The notes: generated from the letters alone by a model not told the origin. 36,308 nucleotides of DNA from RGIG3528 sp964653855 (GCA_964653855.1 CAZZFV010000022.1:1-36308); one strand, 5' to 3'. Shown: positions 1-8,380, counted from the stretch's first letter. Translations and numbers: made by a program.

Positions 1-358
1 CCGCAGGAATCAATTCTTCTATTTTTTCGGACCACTCTATAAGAGTCACTCCGTCACCATAAAAACAGTCCTCATATCCTATTTCGTCCATTTCGCTTAT
101 GTCATCTATTCTGTAAACGTCAAAATGATATAAGGGCATTTTTCCGTCCGTATAGGATTGCATAATCGTAAACGTCGGGCTTACAACGTGCTCTTTTATT
201 CCGAGCCCTTTCGCAAAGCCTTTCGTAAAAACGGTTTTTCCGACGCCCAAATCTCCGTTAAGGCATATAATTGTTCCCGGAAGCGTTTTTAAGGCAATCT
301 CATATGCGATTTTTAATGTATCCTCCGGTGAGTTTGAAGAATATGTAACCTGTTCCAT
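1..358 (-). CDS. tsaE: TsaE, tRNA threonylcarbamoyladenosine biosynthesis ATPase (3' end cut by window edge)
   Basis: TsaE is the P-loop ATPase that works with TsaB and TsaD to make the t6A37 modification of ANN-decoding tRNAs. About 119 N-terminal residues are visible, starting MEQVTYSS at 358. They carry the Walker A GDLGVGKT, the family motif SPTFTI and the HFDVYRI segment, followed by DGVTLIEWSE near the edge. Full-length members are about 140-160 residues, so only the tail is missing. The start is set by an AGAGGA ribosome binding site a few bases upstream. It lies 28 bp after the YcxB-like gene and is probably the third gene of a tex-led operon. In many Firmicutes tsaE is followed by tsaB, which would lie outside the window. 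Identity is secure from the motifs. Confidence 0.93.
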   Translation of the reverse strand, partial: MEQVTYSSNSPEDTLKIAYEIALKTLPGTIICLNGDLGVGKTVFTKGFAKGLGIKEHVVSPTFTIMQSYTDGKMPLYHFDVYRIDDISEMDEIGYEDCFYGDGVTLIEWSEKIEELIPA

Positions 359-386
359 ACAATCCTCTGTTTTTGATTTTTACCGA

Positions 387-893
387 TTATTTTTTGATTT
401 TTGCCGATTCCGCCGGTCTCATTTCATGAAGCAAAGCTTTAAAATCGTTCAAATTTTCGCCTATGCATTTTTTTGGCAATATAATCGCATTGTTGTTTCC
501 GGTAAACAAAATTATGCTTCCGATCGTTTCCTTTGCAAGTAAAATCATTTCCCATGGTGCTTCCTGAGACTCTGTGCCCTGTGACACCAAGAACCCTTCT
601 TTTTTAAATTCGTACGTAATCGGATTCTTAAAAGCCTCAGTCACTTTCACCTGTTTCAGTGCTTTTACAAAAAGAAGAAAAGGGTCGATTACCGTAAACA
701 TAAGCGCGAGCACGACAAGCGCAACCATGCTGTATACCGAATCTCCGTAGCCGAATATAAGCGCAAGTATCGCAATGAGACTGAAGCAATAGTTTATTAC
801 GCCTCTCGAGCCCGAATACGAATTCACATACAAAAATTCAAACATATATTTTGTCGTCATTTTGACGTCAAATTTAATGCTTTTTTCTTCCAT
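387..893 (-). CDS. YcxB-like membrane protein
   Basis: A 168-residue protein with two closely spaced hydrophobic segments (about residues 33-49 and 53-75) followed by a soluble C-terminal domain. The C-terminal part, with EFKKEGFLVSQGTESQEAPW followed by MILLAKE and then an IILPKK segment, has the layout of the YcxB-like family (short PH-like domain after two helices). The function of that family is not established. The start at 893 has a GGAGGG ribosome binding site. It sits 13 bp after tex and 28 bp before tsaE, so it is probably co-transcribed with both. The family assignment rests on layout and motif memory, not on an alignment. Confidence 0.75.
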   Translation of the reverse strand: MEEKSIKFDVKMTTKYMFEFLYVNSYSGSRGVINYCFSLIAILALIFGYGDSVYSMVALVVLALMFTVIDPFLLFVKALKQVKVTEAFKNPITYEFKKEGFLVSQGTESQEAPWEMILLAKETIGSIILFTGNNNAIILPKKCIGENLNDFKALLHEMRPAESAKIKK

Positions 894-906
894 ATCTGCC
901 CTCCGA

Positions 907-3339
907 TCAAATAATCATCGAAAGCGAAATACGTTTCTTTTGCACATCGCACGACAACACCTTTACGTCAACTATGTCACCGACGTTTACCGCCTCAAGA
1001 GGATGCTTTATGTATTTTTTGTTTGTGATTTGCGAAATATGAACAAGTCCGTCCTGGTGTACTCCTATGTCCACAAACACACCGAAATCGATAACGTTTC
1101 TGACGGTTCCCTTTAAAATCATGCCTTCCGTAAGATCCTTCATTTCAAGGACGTCGCTCCTAAGTATCGGGCGCGGCATTTCGTCTCTCGGATCGCGTCC
1201 CGGCTTTTCGAGCTCTTTTATGATATCCGTAAGTGTCATTTCACCGATTCCGAGTTCTTCCGCCATCTTTTTCTTATCCTTAACCATGCGGCTTATGGAA
1301 GAAAGATTTTCAAAATCGTTTTGAGCGTTTGTTATGTTTCCGTTTGCGGATTTTACATTTTCTGCCTTTTCATCGCGTGCGTTTTGACTTCCCGATTTTA
1401 CCGTAATCGGCTTTTGCGACTTCGACATTGCGTTAAGCAGAGCCGCACCGAATGCGGAATTTGTGTTCGACACCTTAATTTCATGTGTTTCGTTCTTTTG
1501 CTTACGGGGCTTATTTTTTGCTTCCTCGTTTTTTGCCGCTGCGGCTTCCGCCTTCATTTTCTTTTCCGCCGCATGCTGCTCCGCCATAAGCTTTGTTATA
1601 TCGTTTACTTCAAATCCGAGCTTAGACAAAAGCGCCGTAGCTGCCGCATAAGACTCGGGATGCACCGACGTTTGATCGAGCGGATTTTCGCCTCCCGTAA
1701 TACGTAAGAAGCCGGCGCATTGTTCAAATGCCTTGGGTCCGAGTTTCCCGACCTTTAAAAGATCGTTTCTTGACACAAATTTACCGTTTGCTTCTCTGTA
1801 CGCAACTATGTTTTTGGCGATAACCTTCGATATGCCGGAAACATATTCGAGAAGCGCGGGCGATGCCGTATTTAAGTCGACACCTACCTTGTTTACGCAA
1901 TCCTCAACCACTCCCGCAAGCGTTTCCGAAAGCTTCTTTTGGTTCATGTCATGCTGATATTGACCGACACCGATTGCCTGCGGCTCTATTTTTACAAGCT
2001 CCGCAAGAGGGTCTTGAAGTCTTCTCGCAATCGATACAGCCGAACGCTGTGCGACATCGTAATCGGGAAATTCTTCCGTTGCAAGCTTGCTTGCGGAATA
2101 AACGGACGCACCCGCCTCACTTGTGATTACGTACTTTGTGGGAACATTCATTTCCTTTAAGAGATCGACAATAAAAAGTTCCGATTCTCTTGAAGCCGTT
2201 CCGTTTCCGACGGAAATAAGCGTAACGTGATATTTCAAAATAAGGCGTTTTACAATCTGCTTTGATTCTTCGATTTTGTGCATGCCGGGAAGCGTGGCAA
2301 ACACAACCGCCGTGTCAAGCACCTTTCCCGTTGCGTCAACAACCGCAAGCTTGCATCCCGTTCTGAAGCCCGGATCCCAGCCGAGAACCGTCTGTCCGAC
2401 TATCGGCGGCTGCAAAAGAAGCTGCTTTAAATTTTCTCCGAAAACCTTTATTGCGCCGTCTTCAGCCTTTTCGGTAAGCATATTTCTTATTTCTCTTTCG
2501 ATCGAAGGAGCAATAAGACGCGTGTATGCGTCGGAAATCGCATTTTTAAGAAGCTCGGTTGTGTATTCGTTATTTTTAACGATTATTTTCTTTTGAAGGT
2601 AGTTCAAAATTTCTTCTTCGGGTGCATCGATTTTAACGGTAAGAACTTTTTCGTTTTCACCGCGGTTGAGTGCCAGAATTCTGTGTCCCGGAATCGTTTT
2701 TACCTTTTCCGAGAAGTTGTAATACATTTCATAAACGGAATCCTTGTCCACGTCTTCATCTTTTGCGGATGAAGAAATAATACCCGCTTCCGCCGTCAAT
2801 TCACGGATATGAGCGCGATAATCGGCATCATCGGAAATTTTTTCGGCAATTATGTCAAGTGCCCCGCTTATCGCTTCGTCTGCACTTCCCACTTCCTTTT
2901 CGGAATTTACGAAGCTGCATGCGTACTCGCTTACCGGCACGGTAATTTCCTGCGCATAAATAATATCCGCAAGAGGTGTAAGCCCTTTTTCCGCGGCTAT
3001 TGTCGCACGTGTCCTGCGCTTCGGGCGGAAGGGTCTGTAAATATCGTCAAGTGTCACAATGTTTTGAGCTTCGGAAATTTGTGCCTTTATTTCATCGGTA
3101 AGCTTTCCCTGCTCATCTATGCTCTTTAAAATCTGTTCCTTCTTTTCTTCAAGATTACGCAAATATTTCAAACGTTCGTCAAGATTACGAAGCACTTCGT
3201 CGTTAAGTGCTCCCGTTGCCTCTTTACGATAACGTGCGATAAACGGAATTGTGTTTCCCTCATCTATCAATTTTACGGCTGCTTCAACCTGCTCTCTTCT
3301 TACGTTTAATTCATCCGTAAGCTGTTTCAAAATGTCCAT
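907..3339 (-). CDS. tex: Tex-type S1 RNA-binding transcriptional accessory protein
   Basis: An 810-residue Tex/YhgF protein, an RNA/nucleic-acid-binding factor linked to transcription and RNA quality control. Visible in order: the N-terminal helical Tex domain (IPFIARYRKEATGALNDE), a YqgF-like RNase H fold (LGWDPGFRTGCKLAVVD, then ISVGNGTASRESE), the conserved ARRLQDPLAELVKIEP and GQYQHD segments, helix-hairpin-helix motifs (LNTASPALLEYVSGIS), and a C-terminal S1 domain (GTVRNVIDFGVFVDIGVHQD, then GLVHIS). A charged, low-complexity stretch of about 90 residues (about 605-700) sits between the HhH region and S1 and makes the protein longer than usual. It has a GGAGGAA ribosome binding site and is the first gene of a likely tex-ycxB-tsaE operon. 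Confidence 0.95.
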   Translation of the reverse strand: MDILKQLTDELNVRREQVEAAVKLIDEGNTIPFIARYRKEATGALNDEVLRNLDERLKYLRNLEEKKEQILKSIDEQGKLTDEIKAQISEAQNIVTLDDIYRPFRPKRRTRATIAAEKGLTPLADIIYAQEITVPVSEYACSFVNSEKEVGSADEAISGALDIIAEKISDDADYRAHIRELTAEAGIISSSAKDEDVDKDSVYEMYYNFSEKVKTIPGHRILALNRGENEKVLTVKIDAPEEEILNYLQKKIIVKNNEYTTELLKNAISDAYTRLIAPSIEREIRNMLTEKAEDGAIKVFGENLKQLLLQPPIVGQTVLGWDPGFRTGCKLAVVDATGKVLDTAVVFATLPGMHKIEESKQIVKRLILKYHVTLISVGNGTASRESELFIVDLLKEMNVPTKYVITSEAGASVYSASKLATEEFPDYDVAQRSAVSIARRLQDPLAELVKIEPQAIGVGQYQHDMNQKKLSETLAGVVEDCVNKVGVDLNTASPALLEYVSGISKVIAKNIVAYREANGKFVSRNDLLKVGKLGPKAFEQCAGFLRITGGENPLDQTSVHPESYAAATALLSKLGFEVNDITKLMAEQHAAEKKMKAEAAAAKNEEAKNKPRKQKNETHEIKVSNTNSAFGAALLNAMSKSQKPITVKSGSQNARDEKAENVKSANGNITNAQNDFENLSSISRMVKDKKKMAEELGIGEMTLTDIIKELEKPGRDPRDEMPRPILRSDVLEMKDLTEGMILKGTVRNVIDFGVFVDIGVHQDGLVHISQITNKKYIKHPLEAVNVGDIVDVKVLSCDVQKKRISLSMII

Positions 3340-3397
3340 TAAGTTCCTCCGAATTTATATCTGTAACGCATGCAATAAGACTTTTGCATACGGAATA

Positions 3398-3425
3398 ATC
3401 ATAACACATTTTCGAATAAATACAA
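3398..3425 (-). promoter_or_regulatory. Candidate sigma-A promoter for tex
   Basis: On the minus strand a TTGTAT box (3425-3420) lies 16 bp before TATGAT (3403-3398), about 60 bp upstream of the tex start. Both hexamers differ from consensus, and no alternative better placed was seen in the divergent 3340-3580 region for this strand. Confidence 0.4.
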
Positions 3426-3487
3426 GATTAAAGAGTTCGTGTGAAGTTTTGTGCGCTCTTTTCTTGTCGTACAATTTTTGATTTTCG

Positions 3488-3516
3488 TTGCTTTTAAATA
3501 AATTTTTAATTATAAT
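3488..3516 (+). promoter_or_regulatory. Sigma-A promoter for the lysoplasmalogenase gene
   Basis: TTGCTT (3488-3493), a 17-bp spacer and a perfect TATAAT (3511-3516). The predicted start site is near 3523, giving a 5' leader of about 58 nt before the ATG at 3581. The leader shows no clear riboswitch fold. Confidence 0.7.
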
Positions 3517-3580
3517 CAACTAAGGTTAAAAATTTTTTTACTTCTTTTTATCAACAAATATTTCCAAACGGAGGTGTAAA

Positions 3581-4279
3581 ATGTCTGTTCCCGTACAAAT
3601 TGTTTTATTGATTGTTTCTTTTGTGATTTTGGGTTCCGTGCTTGAAGCCTTGTTTATTGTAAAGGAAGACCAAAAAAAGTACGTTCCCGCGGTCATCTTA
3701 AAAGGCAGCGCATCGATTATGTTCGTTTTGATCGGATTTGTATGCCGTGAATTTTCTACCGATCCGTCATTTTCAAGACTTGTCGCAATCGGACTTATTC
3801 TCGGTGCCCTCGGTGACATTTTGTTGAATTTACGATATCTGTTTAAAAAAATCGATCAAAAGATTTTCCTTTTCGGCATACTCGTATTTCTTTCGGGACA
3901 CATTCTTTACCTTTGTGCTCTCATTCCCAAATCGACAACACTTGTTTACGCGATTATAATCGGCGTTTTGATTGCGGCATTTACTTTATGGCAAATATTT
4001 ACGCACATCGAGCCCGTTAAGCCTGCATTCAAAATCTTCGGAGTTGTTTATATCGGTGCCATAGAACTTATGATGTGTGTTTCCGTCGGAAACATGATTA
4101 CGGGATTTTCCGTAATGACCGTACTTTACGCAATCGGTGCAATATGTTTTACCGCAAGCGACATAATCCTGATCTTCAACACTTTTTGCAAAAAGCAACG
4201 TCAATCGCTCAGAATCGCAAATCTTGCGCTTTATTATGCGGGACAGCTTTTGATTGCGATAAGCATTATGTTTTCTTAA
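3581..4279 (+). CDS. YhhN family protein, probable lysoplasmalogenase
   Basis: A 232-residue polytopic membrane protein. Nearly the whole chain is hydrophobic, with about eight predicted membrane helices (the first at about residues 4-24, the last at about 213-231). The helix pattern and motifs LILGALGDILLNLR, FLSGHILYL and CFTASDIILIFN match the YhhN/TMEM86 family, whose characterised members hydrolyse the vinyl-ether bond of lysoplasmalogens. The acidic residues in GDILL and SDIIL are the ones expected to be catalytic. Plasmalogens are common in anaerobic clostridia, which fits. The start follows a GGAGGTG ribosome binding site by 8 bases. It stands alone on the plus strand between tex (divergent) and the glycerate kinase (convergent). 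Confidence 0.85.
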   Translation: MSVPVQIVLLIVSFVILGSVLEALFIVKEDQKKYVPAVILKGSASIMFVLIGFVCREFSTDPSFSRLVAIGLILGALGDILLNLRYLFKKIDQKIFLFGILVFLSGHILYLCALIPKSTTLVYAIIIGVLIAAFTLWQIFTHIEPVKPAFKIFGVVYIGAIELMMCVSVGNMITGFSVMTVLYAIGAICFTASDIILIFNTFCKKQRQSLRIANLALYYAGQLLIAISIMFS

Positions 4280-4345
4280 TGCAAAAAACAAAAATTCCGC
4301 TTTCAATGCAAAACTCTTTATAACGAAAAATAAGAGAAAAAAATA

Positions 4346-4381
4346 TTCCCGGGGGTCACCTCAAATCCCCGGGATTTTTTT
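4346..4381 (+). terminator. Bidirectional intrinsic terminator between convergent genes
   Basis: Stem CCCGGGG (4348-4354) pairs with CCCCGGG (4367-4373) around a 12-nt loop. It is followed by seven T on the plus strand and preceded by an A run that gives U-rich RNA on the minus strand. It serves the plus-strand lysoplasmalogenase gene and probably also the minus-strand glycerate kinase. Confidence 0.85.
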
Positions 4382-4421
4382 ATAAAGCTTATTTTACACG
4401 GCAGGAAACGCCCCGCAAAAA

Positions 4422-5705
4422 TTATTGTTTTGCTTTTATAAGTGCCACGCTCACATCGTTTACGTTTGTCCCCGTAGGTCCCGTAAATATAAGCCCGTCC
4501 ACTTGTTTTAAAAAATTGTATGAGTCGTTGTCTTTTAGGTAATCCGAAATACTTAAATTCAATTCGGCCGCCTTTTTATAAGTTTCTCCGTCCGTGTATC
4601 CTCCCGCCGCATCCGTCGGTCCGTCTGTGCCGTCACTTCCTACGGAAAATAAGGCAATCGGTAAGTCCTTTATAATTTCCGCTCCCGAAAGCGCAAGTTC
4701 CGAATTTCTGCCGCCTTTTCCGTTTCCCGTCACATGCACCACGGTTTCACCGCCTATTATGAGTGCCGTGTCGGTTTCTTCGTATCTTTCAAATAATTCC
4801 TTTGCTTTATGTGCAAGCTTTCGCCCTGCGTCACTTGCAATACACGTAACGGAGTCATCAAGTATTTCTGCCTTATATCCCATGCGCTCACACGCTTCTT
4901 TTGCCGCAACCGAAAATTCCTTTACGCTTCCCGACACATAATTCGTTGCGTTTGTTAATTTTTTCGGAGTTTCGGTCATGATTGCCCGTGTTCCCTCTTC
5001 CGAAATTTTGATACCGTACTTTTTTATTATATTGAGTGCATCTATAGACGTCGTCGTATCGGGGCATGTCGGACCGCTTGCAATCGTATCCGTTTTGTCA
5101 CCCAAAACATCACTCAAAATACATGAATAAACTTTTGCGGGATAAACAATTTCCGCAAATTTTCCGCCTTTGACAAGACTTAAGTGTTTTCTCACCGTAT
5201 TTATTTCATTGATATCCGCGCCCGATTTTAAAAGTGCGGACGTAATGCTTTGTAATTCCGCACCCGAAATCATCGGATATTCAAACAATGCGCTTCCGCC
5301 GCCCGAAATCAAAAATATCAAAATATCGTCTTTTGTTAATGCGCGCGCCATATCGATTATTTTTAACGATGCGCTAAAGGAATTTTCATCGGGCACCGGA
5401 TGCGCGCCTTCAAAGCACTCGACATTTTCGATTTTTCCTTTTATATGTCCGTACTTTGTGACAATTATCCCGTGTTTTAAATCAATACCCTTTTCCTTAA
5501 GCACTTCGCATGCCGTATATGCCATTTGCCATGCCGCTTTTCCTATTGCCGCAAGGTAAATGTTTTTGTTTGTTATGTCATCTCCCGTCTCCGAAAAAAT
5601 ATTATCGAGAGTTTTTGTGACTATTGTATCCGGAAGGACATGTTTTATGCTTTCTTTTACGATTATATCGGCATCCCGTCTCAATTTTTCGTATACAGTG
5701 TCCAT
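4422..5705 (-). CDS. Glycerate 2-kinase, DUF4147/MOFRL type
   Basis: A 427-residue glycerate kinase of the MOFRL/GckA type, which phosphorylates D-glycerate, normally to 2-phosphoglycerate that enters lower glycolysis. Visible: the N-terminal AIGKAAWQMAYTACE segment, the glycine-rich LISGGGSALFEYP, NTVRKHLSLVKGGKFAE, SDVLGDKTDTIASGPTCPD, and the C-terminal MOFRL domain (GGETVVHVTGNGKGGRNSE, SVGSDGTDGPTDAAGG). The start MDTVYEKL at 5705 abuts an N gap. The same 55 bp, including this ATG, is repeated at 5806-5860, where a GAGAGGGG ribosome binding site precedes it. The true gene is therefore intact, and 5860 is the same start codon as 5705. It lies about 94 bp (gap removed) after the calcium-binding protein gene. 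Confidence 0.93.
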   Translation of the reverse strand: MDTVYEKLRRDADIIVKESIKHVLPDTIVTKTLDNIFSETGDDITNKNIYLAAIGKAAWQMAYTACEVLKEKGIDLKHGIIVTKYGHIKGKIENVECFEGAHPVPDENSFSASLKIIDMARALTKDDILIFLISGGGSALFEYPMISGAELQSITSALLKSGADINEINTVRKHLSLVKGGKFAEIVYPAKVYSCILSDVLGDKTDTIASGPTCPDTTTSIDALNIIKKYGIKISEEGTRAIMTETPKKLTNATNYVSGSVKEFSVAAKEACERMGYKAEILDDSVTCIASDAGRKLAHKAKELFERYEETDTALIIGGETVVHVTGNGKGGRNSELALSGAEIIKDLPIALFSVGSDGTDGPTDAAGGYTDGETYKKAAELNLSISDYLKDNDSYNFLKQVDGLIFTGPTGTNVNDVSVALIKAKQ

Positions 5706-5805
5706 NNNNNNNNNNNNNNNNNNNNNNNNNNNNNNNNNNNNNNNNNNNNNNNNNNNNNNNNNNNNNNNNNNNNNNNNNNNNNNNNNNNNNNNNNNNNNNN
5801 NNNNN
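5706..5805. other. 100-N assembly gap with duplicated 55-bp flanks
   Basis: Exactly 100 N, the usual placeholder for a gap of unknown size. The 55 bases before it (5651-5705) are identical to the 55 bases after it (5806-5860). The simplest reading is an unmerged overlap of two contig ends with no missing sequence. Collapsing it restores one start region for the glycerate kinase gene. Confidence 0.9.
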
Positions 5806-5954
5806 TTTCTTTTACGATTATATCGGCATCCCGTCTCAATTTTTCGTATACAGTGTCCATTGTTACCCCTCTCAATTTTAAAAACGGGGACAAACCGATT
5901 TACCCCCCTTAAAAATTTCATTTAAATTACCTGCCGCTTTTTTCGCCTTACACG

Positions 5955-7154
5955 TCATACCGCAAGATCGATATGCTGCACGGTTCCCGCACTTCCCGTC
6001 GACTCATGTAAAAATACGCCCGTCTTCTTTATTTGTCCGAGTGTCGCGTTATTCTCGGTTGACTTTAAAGTATAATCCGTATTCGTATTTTGAAGACAAA
6101 TCGCACCGACATCCGCCTCTTTTAAATCAATCAAAACCATGTTGTCGTTTTCGTCCTTTGTCCATATTTTAAGCTTATTGAATACGGAATCGTTTTCATC
6201 TATCCAGCCGTTGTTGTCCTCGTCATATTCCGCAAGATCTTTAAATCCGTCACCCGATGCGGCGCCAAAAAGTTCCGCTCCCGAGTTTATCGTCCCGTCA
6301 TTGTTTTTATCAAGTGCAAGGAACCCGGATCCTTGTGCGAGTTCATGAACGTTTTCTTTTGTTCCGTCCGCATCAAGGTCAAAAAGAAACGTCTTTTCGG
6401 TAACATCCCCCGCATTATCGCTTAAATTAATCACAAGCGGATCTACCATTGTATACGATTCTTCCATATAAGAGCCGTATTCTTCGGTAAAGCTTCTCGA
6501 CAATTCCATTGTAAGATTAAATGTAAGCTCTCTTCCGTCTTTTGTCGTAACCGTTCCGCTCGACGTATATGCCGTATTCTCCGTTTCCAAAGAAAAAGAC
6601 GATTGTACCGTGATTTTGGTCCACTTTGTAAGTTCCACGGTATGTGTTCCGTTTCCGAGATTCACACTTTCCGGTGTAATACCGCTTATCGTATTTGCGA
6701 GGTTCTGCAATGAATCGTTTACGGATGCGCAATTTTCTTTAAATGAAGAAAAAACGTCTTTTAAGTCGTTCGAAGAAATATATGTGTTTCCTTTTCCGTT
6801 ACGAATCTTATTTATGAGTTCAAGCATGCGCTTAAGCATTTTAACCTTATTTTCTTCCTCGGTCGGAATTTCAAATTGATTCTTATCGGCTTTGTTTGCC
6901 TTAAGACTCTCCTCTAAGGTCTTTTTCAGATTTTCTTCGTTGTTTGCCTCTTTTTCTTTTTTGGCATCCTCGTCTTCACGCGCAAGCTCTTCTTTTTTTT
7001 CTCTGAGCTCGTTTACGAGATTTTTTGATTCTTCCGAAAGTTCAATTGTTGCCGCACGGGAAGATTCTACCGTCAAAGATTCCGATTCCGTCTTTTCGTA
7101 TTTAAAATACGAATGGGTTGACGACATAGATACATTAGAAGTTTCGATAATCAT
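5955..7154 (-). CDS. Coiled-coil protein with RTX-like calcium-binding domain, under a sigma-28 promoter
   Basis: A 399-residue protein of unknown function without a signal peptide. Residues 1-20 (IIETSNVSMSSTHSYFKYEK) look like a conserved leader. About 40-115 is a highly charged predicted coiled coil. About 235-355 resembles the calcium-binding-like domain found near the C-terminus of large RTX proteins. It begins DPLVINL and has three EF-hand-like loops: DLDADG at 259-264, DKNNDG at 282-287 followed by ELFG, and DEDNNGWIDEND at 311-322, which has acidic or Asn residues at loop positions 1, 3, 5, 9 and 12. Nonapeptide RTX repeats are absent. The start at 7154 has an AAGGAGGGC ribosome binding site. 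The upstream promoter is of the flagellar class, so I infer a motility or chemotaxis-linked role, possibly with export by the flagellar apparatus. The gene product itself is unrecognised. Confidence 0.8.
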   Translation of the reverse strand: MIIETSNVSMSSTHSYFKYEKTESESLTVESSRAATIELSEESKNLVNELREKKEELAREDEDAKKEKEANNEENLKKTLEESLKANKADKNQFEIPTEEENKVKMLKRMLELINKIRNGKGNTYISSNDLKDVFSSFKENCASVNDSLQNLANTISGITPESVNLGNGTHTVELTKWTKITVQSSFSLETENTAYTSSGTVTTKDGRELTFNLTMELSRSFTEEYGSYMEESYTMVDPLVINLSDNAGDVTEKTFLFDLDADGTKENVHELAQGSGFLALDKNNDGTINSGAELFGAASGDGFKDLAEYDEDNNGWIDENDSVFNKLKIWTKDENDNMVLIDLKEADVGAICLQNTNTDYTLKSTENNATLGQIKKTGVFLHESTGSAGTVQHIDLAV

Positions 7155-7226
7155 AAGTTTGCCCTCCTTGGCTTAAAACAAAAACATTTGACTTGAAAAA
7201 CGCACATCCTTATGCGTCTGTATATG

Positions 7227-7254
7227 TTATCGGCATTTACTTTTTAAAACTTAA
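7227..7254 (-). promoter_or_regulatory. Sigma-28 (FliA/SigD) type promoter
   Basis: On the minus strand TTAAG (7254-7250), a 15-bp spacer, then GCCGATAA (7234-7227). The -10 box is identical to the sigma-28 consensus, and the -35 box differs by one base from TAAAG. The predicted start is near 7220, leaving a leader of about 66 nt before the calcium-binding protein gene. No sigma-A promoter of similar quality was seen in this intergenic stretch. Confidence 0.75.
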
Positions 7255-7260
7255 GGGGGA

Positions 7261-7298
7261 GCTTAAAAAAAATTTGCGGATAAATTTACCCGCAAATT
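7261..7298 (-). terminator. Intrinsic terminator of pfkA
   Basis: Stem AATTTGCGG (7271-7279) with CCGCAAATT (7290-7298) and a 10-nt loop. On the minus strand it is followed by a run of U (A run at 7265-7272 on the plus strand). It closes the dnaE-pfkA transcription unit. Confidence 0.85.
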
Positions 7299-7350
7299 CC
7301 GTTTTTTTGTATTGCATTATAAAATCAAAAATTATTTTAAACCGGACACA

Positions 7351-8322
7351 TTAAATTGTCTTTGCGACCTTCAAAAGAAGCGGATCGAGCGTCTTCTTCA
7401 TCGCAAGTGCCTCTTCGATGTCGTAGTCGACAAATTTGCCGTCCTTATACGCAACAAGCCTGTTCGACTTGCCTTCGCAAAGAAGATCGACAGCCATCAT
7501 ACCCATTGTGGACGCAAAAACCCTGTCCTTTGCCGTAGGGCTTCCGCCGCGCTGTATATGTCCGATTATCGTCGCTCTCGTTTCGATTCCCGTTGCTGCT
7601 TCGATTCTGTCCGCCATTCTGTAAGAATTGCCTATGCCTTCCGCATTTACGATAATCGTATGCTTTTTTCCGAGCTTCTTTCTCTCGAGAATATGGTTGA
7701 TGATTGCTCTTTCGTCATAATTGTCAAGCTCGGGCAAAAGAATTTCTTCGGCTCCGTTTGCGATTCCGCACCAAAGAGCGATGTAGCCCGCATGACGTCC
7801 CATAACCTCGATTATGGAAACTCTCTCGTGAGACGTGGATGTGTCACGAACCTTATCTATTGCTTCCATTGCCGTGTTGACAGCCGTATCGAATCCGATT
7901 GTATACTCGGTGCATGCAATGTCGAGGTCAATTGTTCCGGGAAGACCTATCGTGTTTATTCCTCTCTTTGCGAGCTGACGTGCGCCCTGGAAAGAACCGT
8001 CACCGCCTATTACGACAATGCCGTCGATTCCGTGCTTTCTGCATATTTCCGCACCTTTGTCCTGACCTTCCGGCGTAACGAATTCCTTGCATCTTGCCGT
8101 GTAAATCTTTGTACCGCCGCGCTGAATGATATCGGAAACGCTGTGCGAGTCCATATCCGTAATGTCTTCTTCAAGAAGTCCCGCATATCCGCGGTTTATT
8201 GCTTTGACGTTAAGCCCGTGATCTATTGCCGTACGCACAACCGCACGTATTGCGGCATTCATTCCCGGCGCATCGCCGCCGCTTGTAAGTACGCCTATTG
8301 TTTTAATACAAGAGTCTGCCAT
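7351..8322 (-). CDS. pfkA: ATP-dependent 6-phosphofructokinase
   Basis: 323 residues, the normal size for bacterial PfkA, which phosphorylates fructose 6-phosphate to the 1,6-bisphosphate in glycolysis. Visible: LTSGGDAPGMNAAIR (ATP binding), the allosteric-site region RGGTKIYTARC, GGDGS (Asp-Gly, the ATP-using rather than PPi-using form), PGTIDLDI (catalytic loop), VMGRHAGYIAL and GHIQRGGSP. The catalytic loop reads Asp-Leu-Asp where E. coli has Asp-Asn-Asp. The start at 8322 is chosen for its GGAGGT ribosome binding site and family length; a longer reading to 8361 has no such site. It has its own promoter 60-90 bp upstream and follows dnaE, as in many Clostridia. Confidence 0.97.
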   Translation of the reverse strand: MADSCIKTIGVLTSGGDAPGMNAAIRAVVRTAIDHGLNVKAINRGYAGLLEEDITDMDSHSVSDIIQRGGTKIYTARCKEFVTPEGQDKGAEICRKHGIDGIVVIGGDGSFQGARQLAKRGINTIGLPGTIDLDIACTEYTIGFDTAVNTAMEAIDKVRDTSTSHERVSIIEVMGRHAGYIALWCGIANGAEEILLPELDNYDERAIINHILERKKLGKKHTIIVNAEGIGNSYRMADRIEAATGIETRATIIGHIQRGGSPTAKDRVFASTMGMMAVDLLCEGKSNRLVAYKDGKFVDYDIEEALAMKKTLDPLLLKVAKTI

Positions 8323-8380
8323 ATTGTTTACCTCCGAATAACCAAATAATCCATAAAACATTCATAATTCTCGAGATTGC

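Noticed and set aside
4422..5921. A 499-residue frame running through the N gap upstream of the glycerate kinase
   Set aside because: It translates N as unknown residues and repeats the same start region twice; it is an artefact of the duplicated contig end.
7312..8349. 345-codon open frame on the plus strand opposite pfkA
   Set aside because: It is the antisense shadow of a certain pfkA gene, with Cys/Arg-rich content and no family resemblance.
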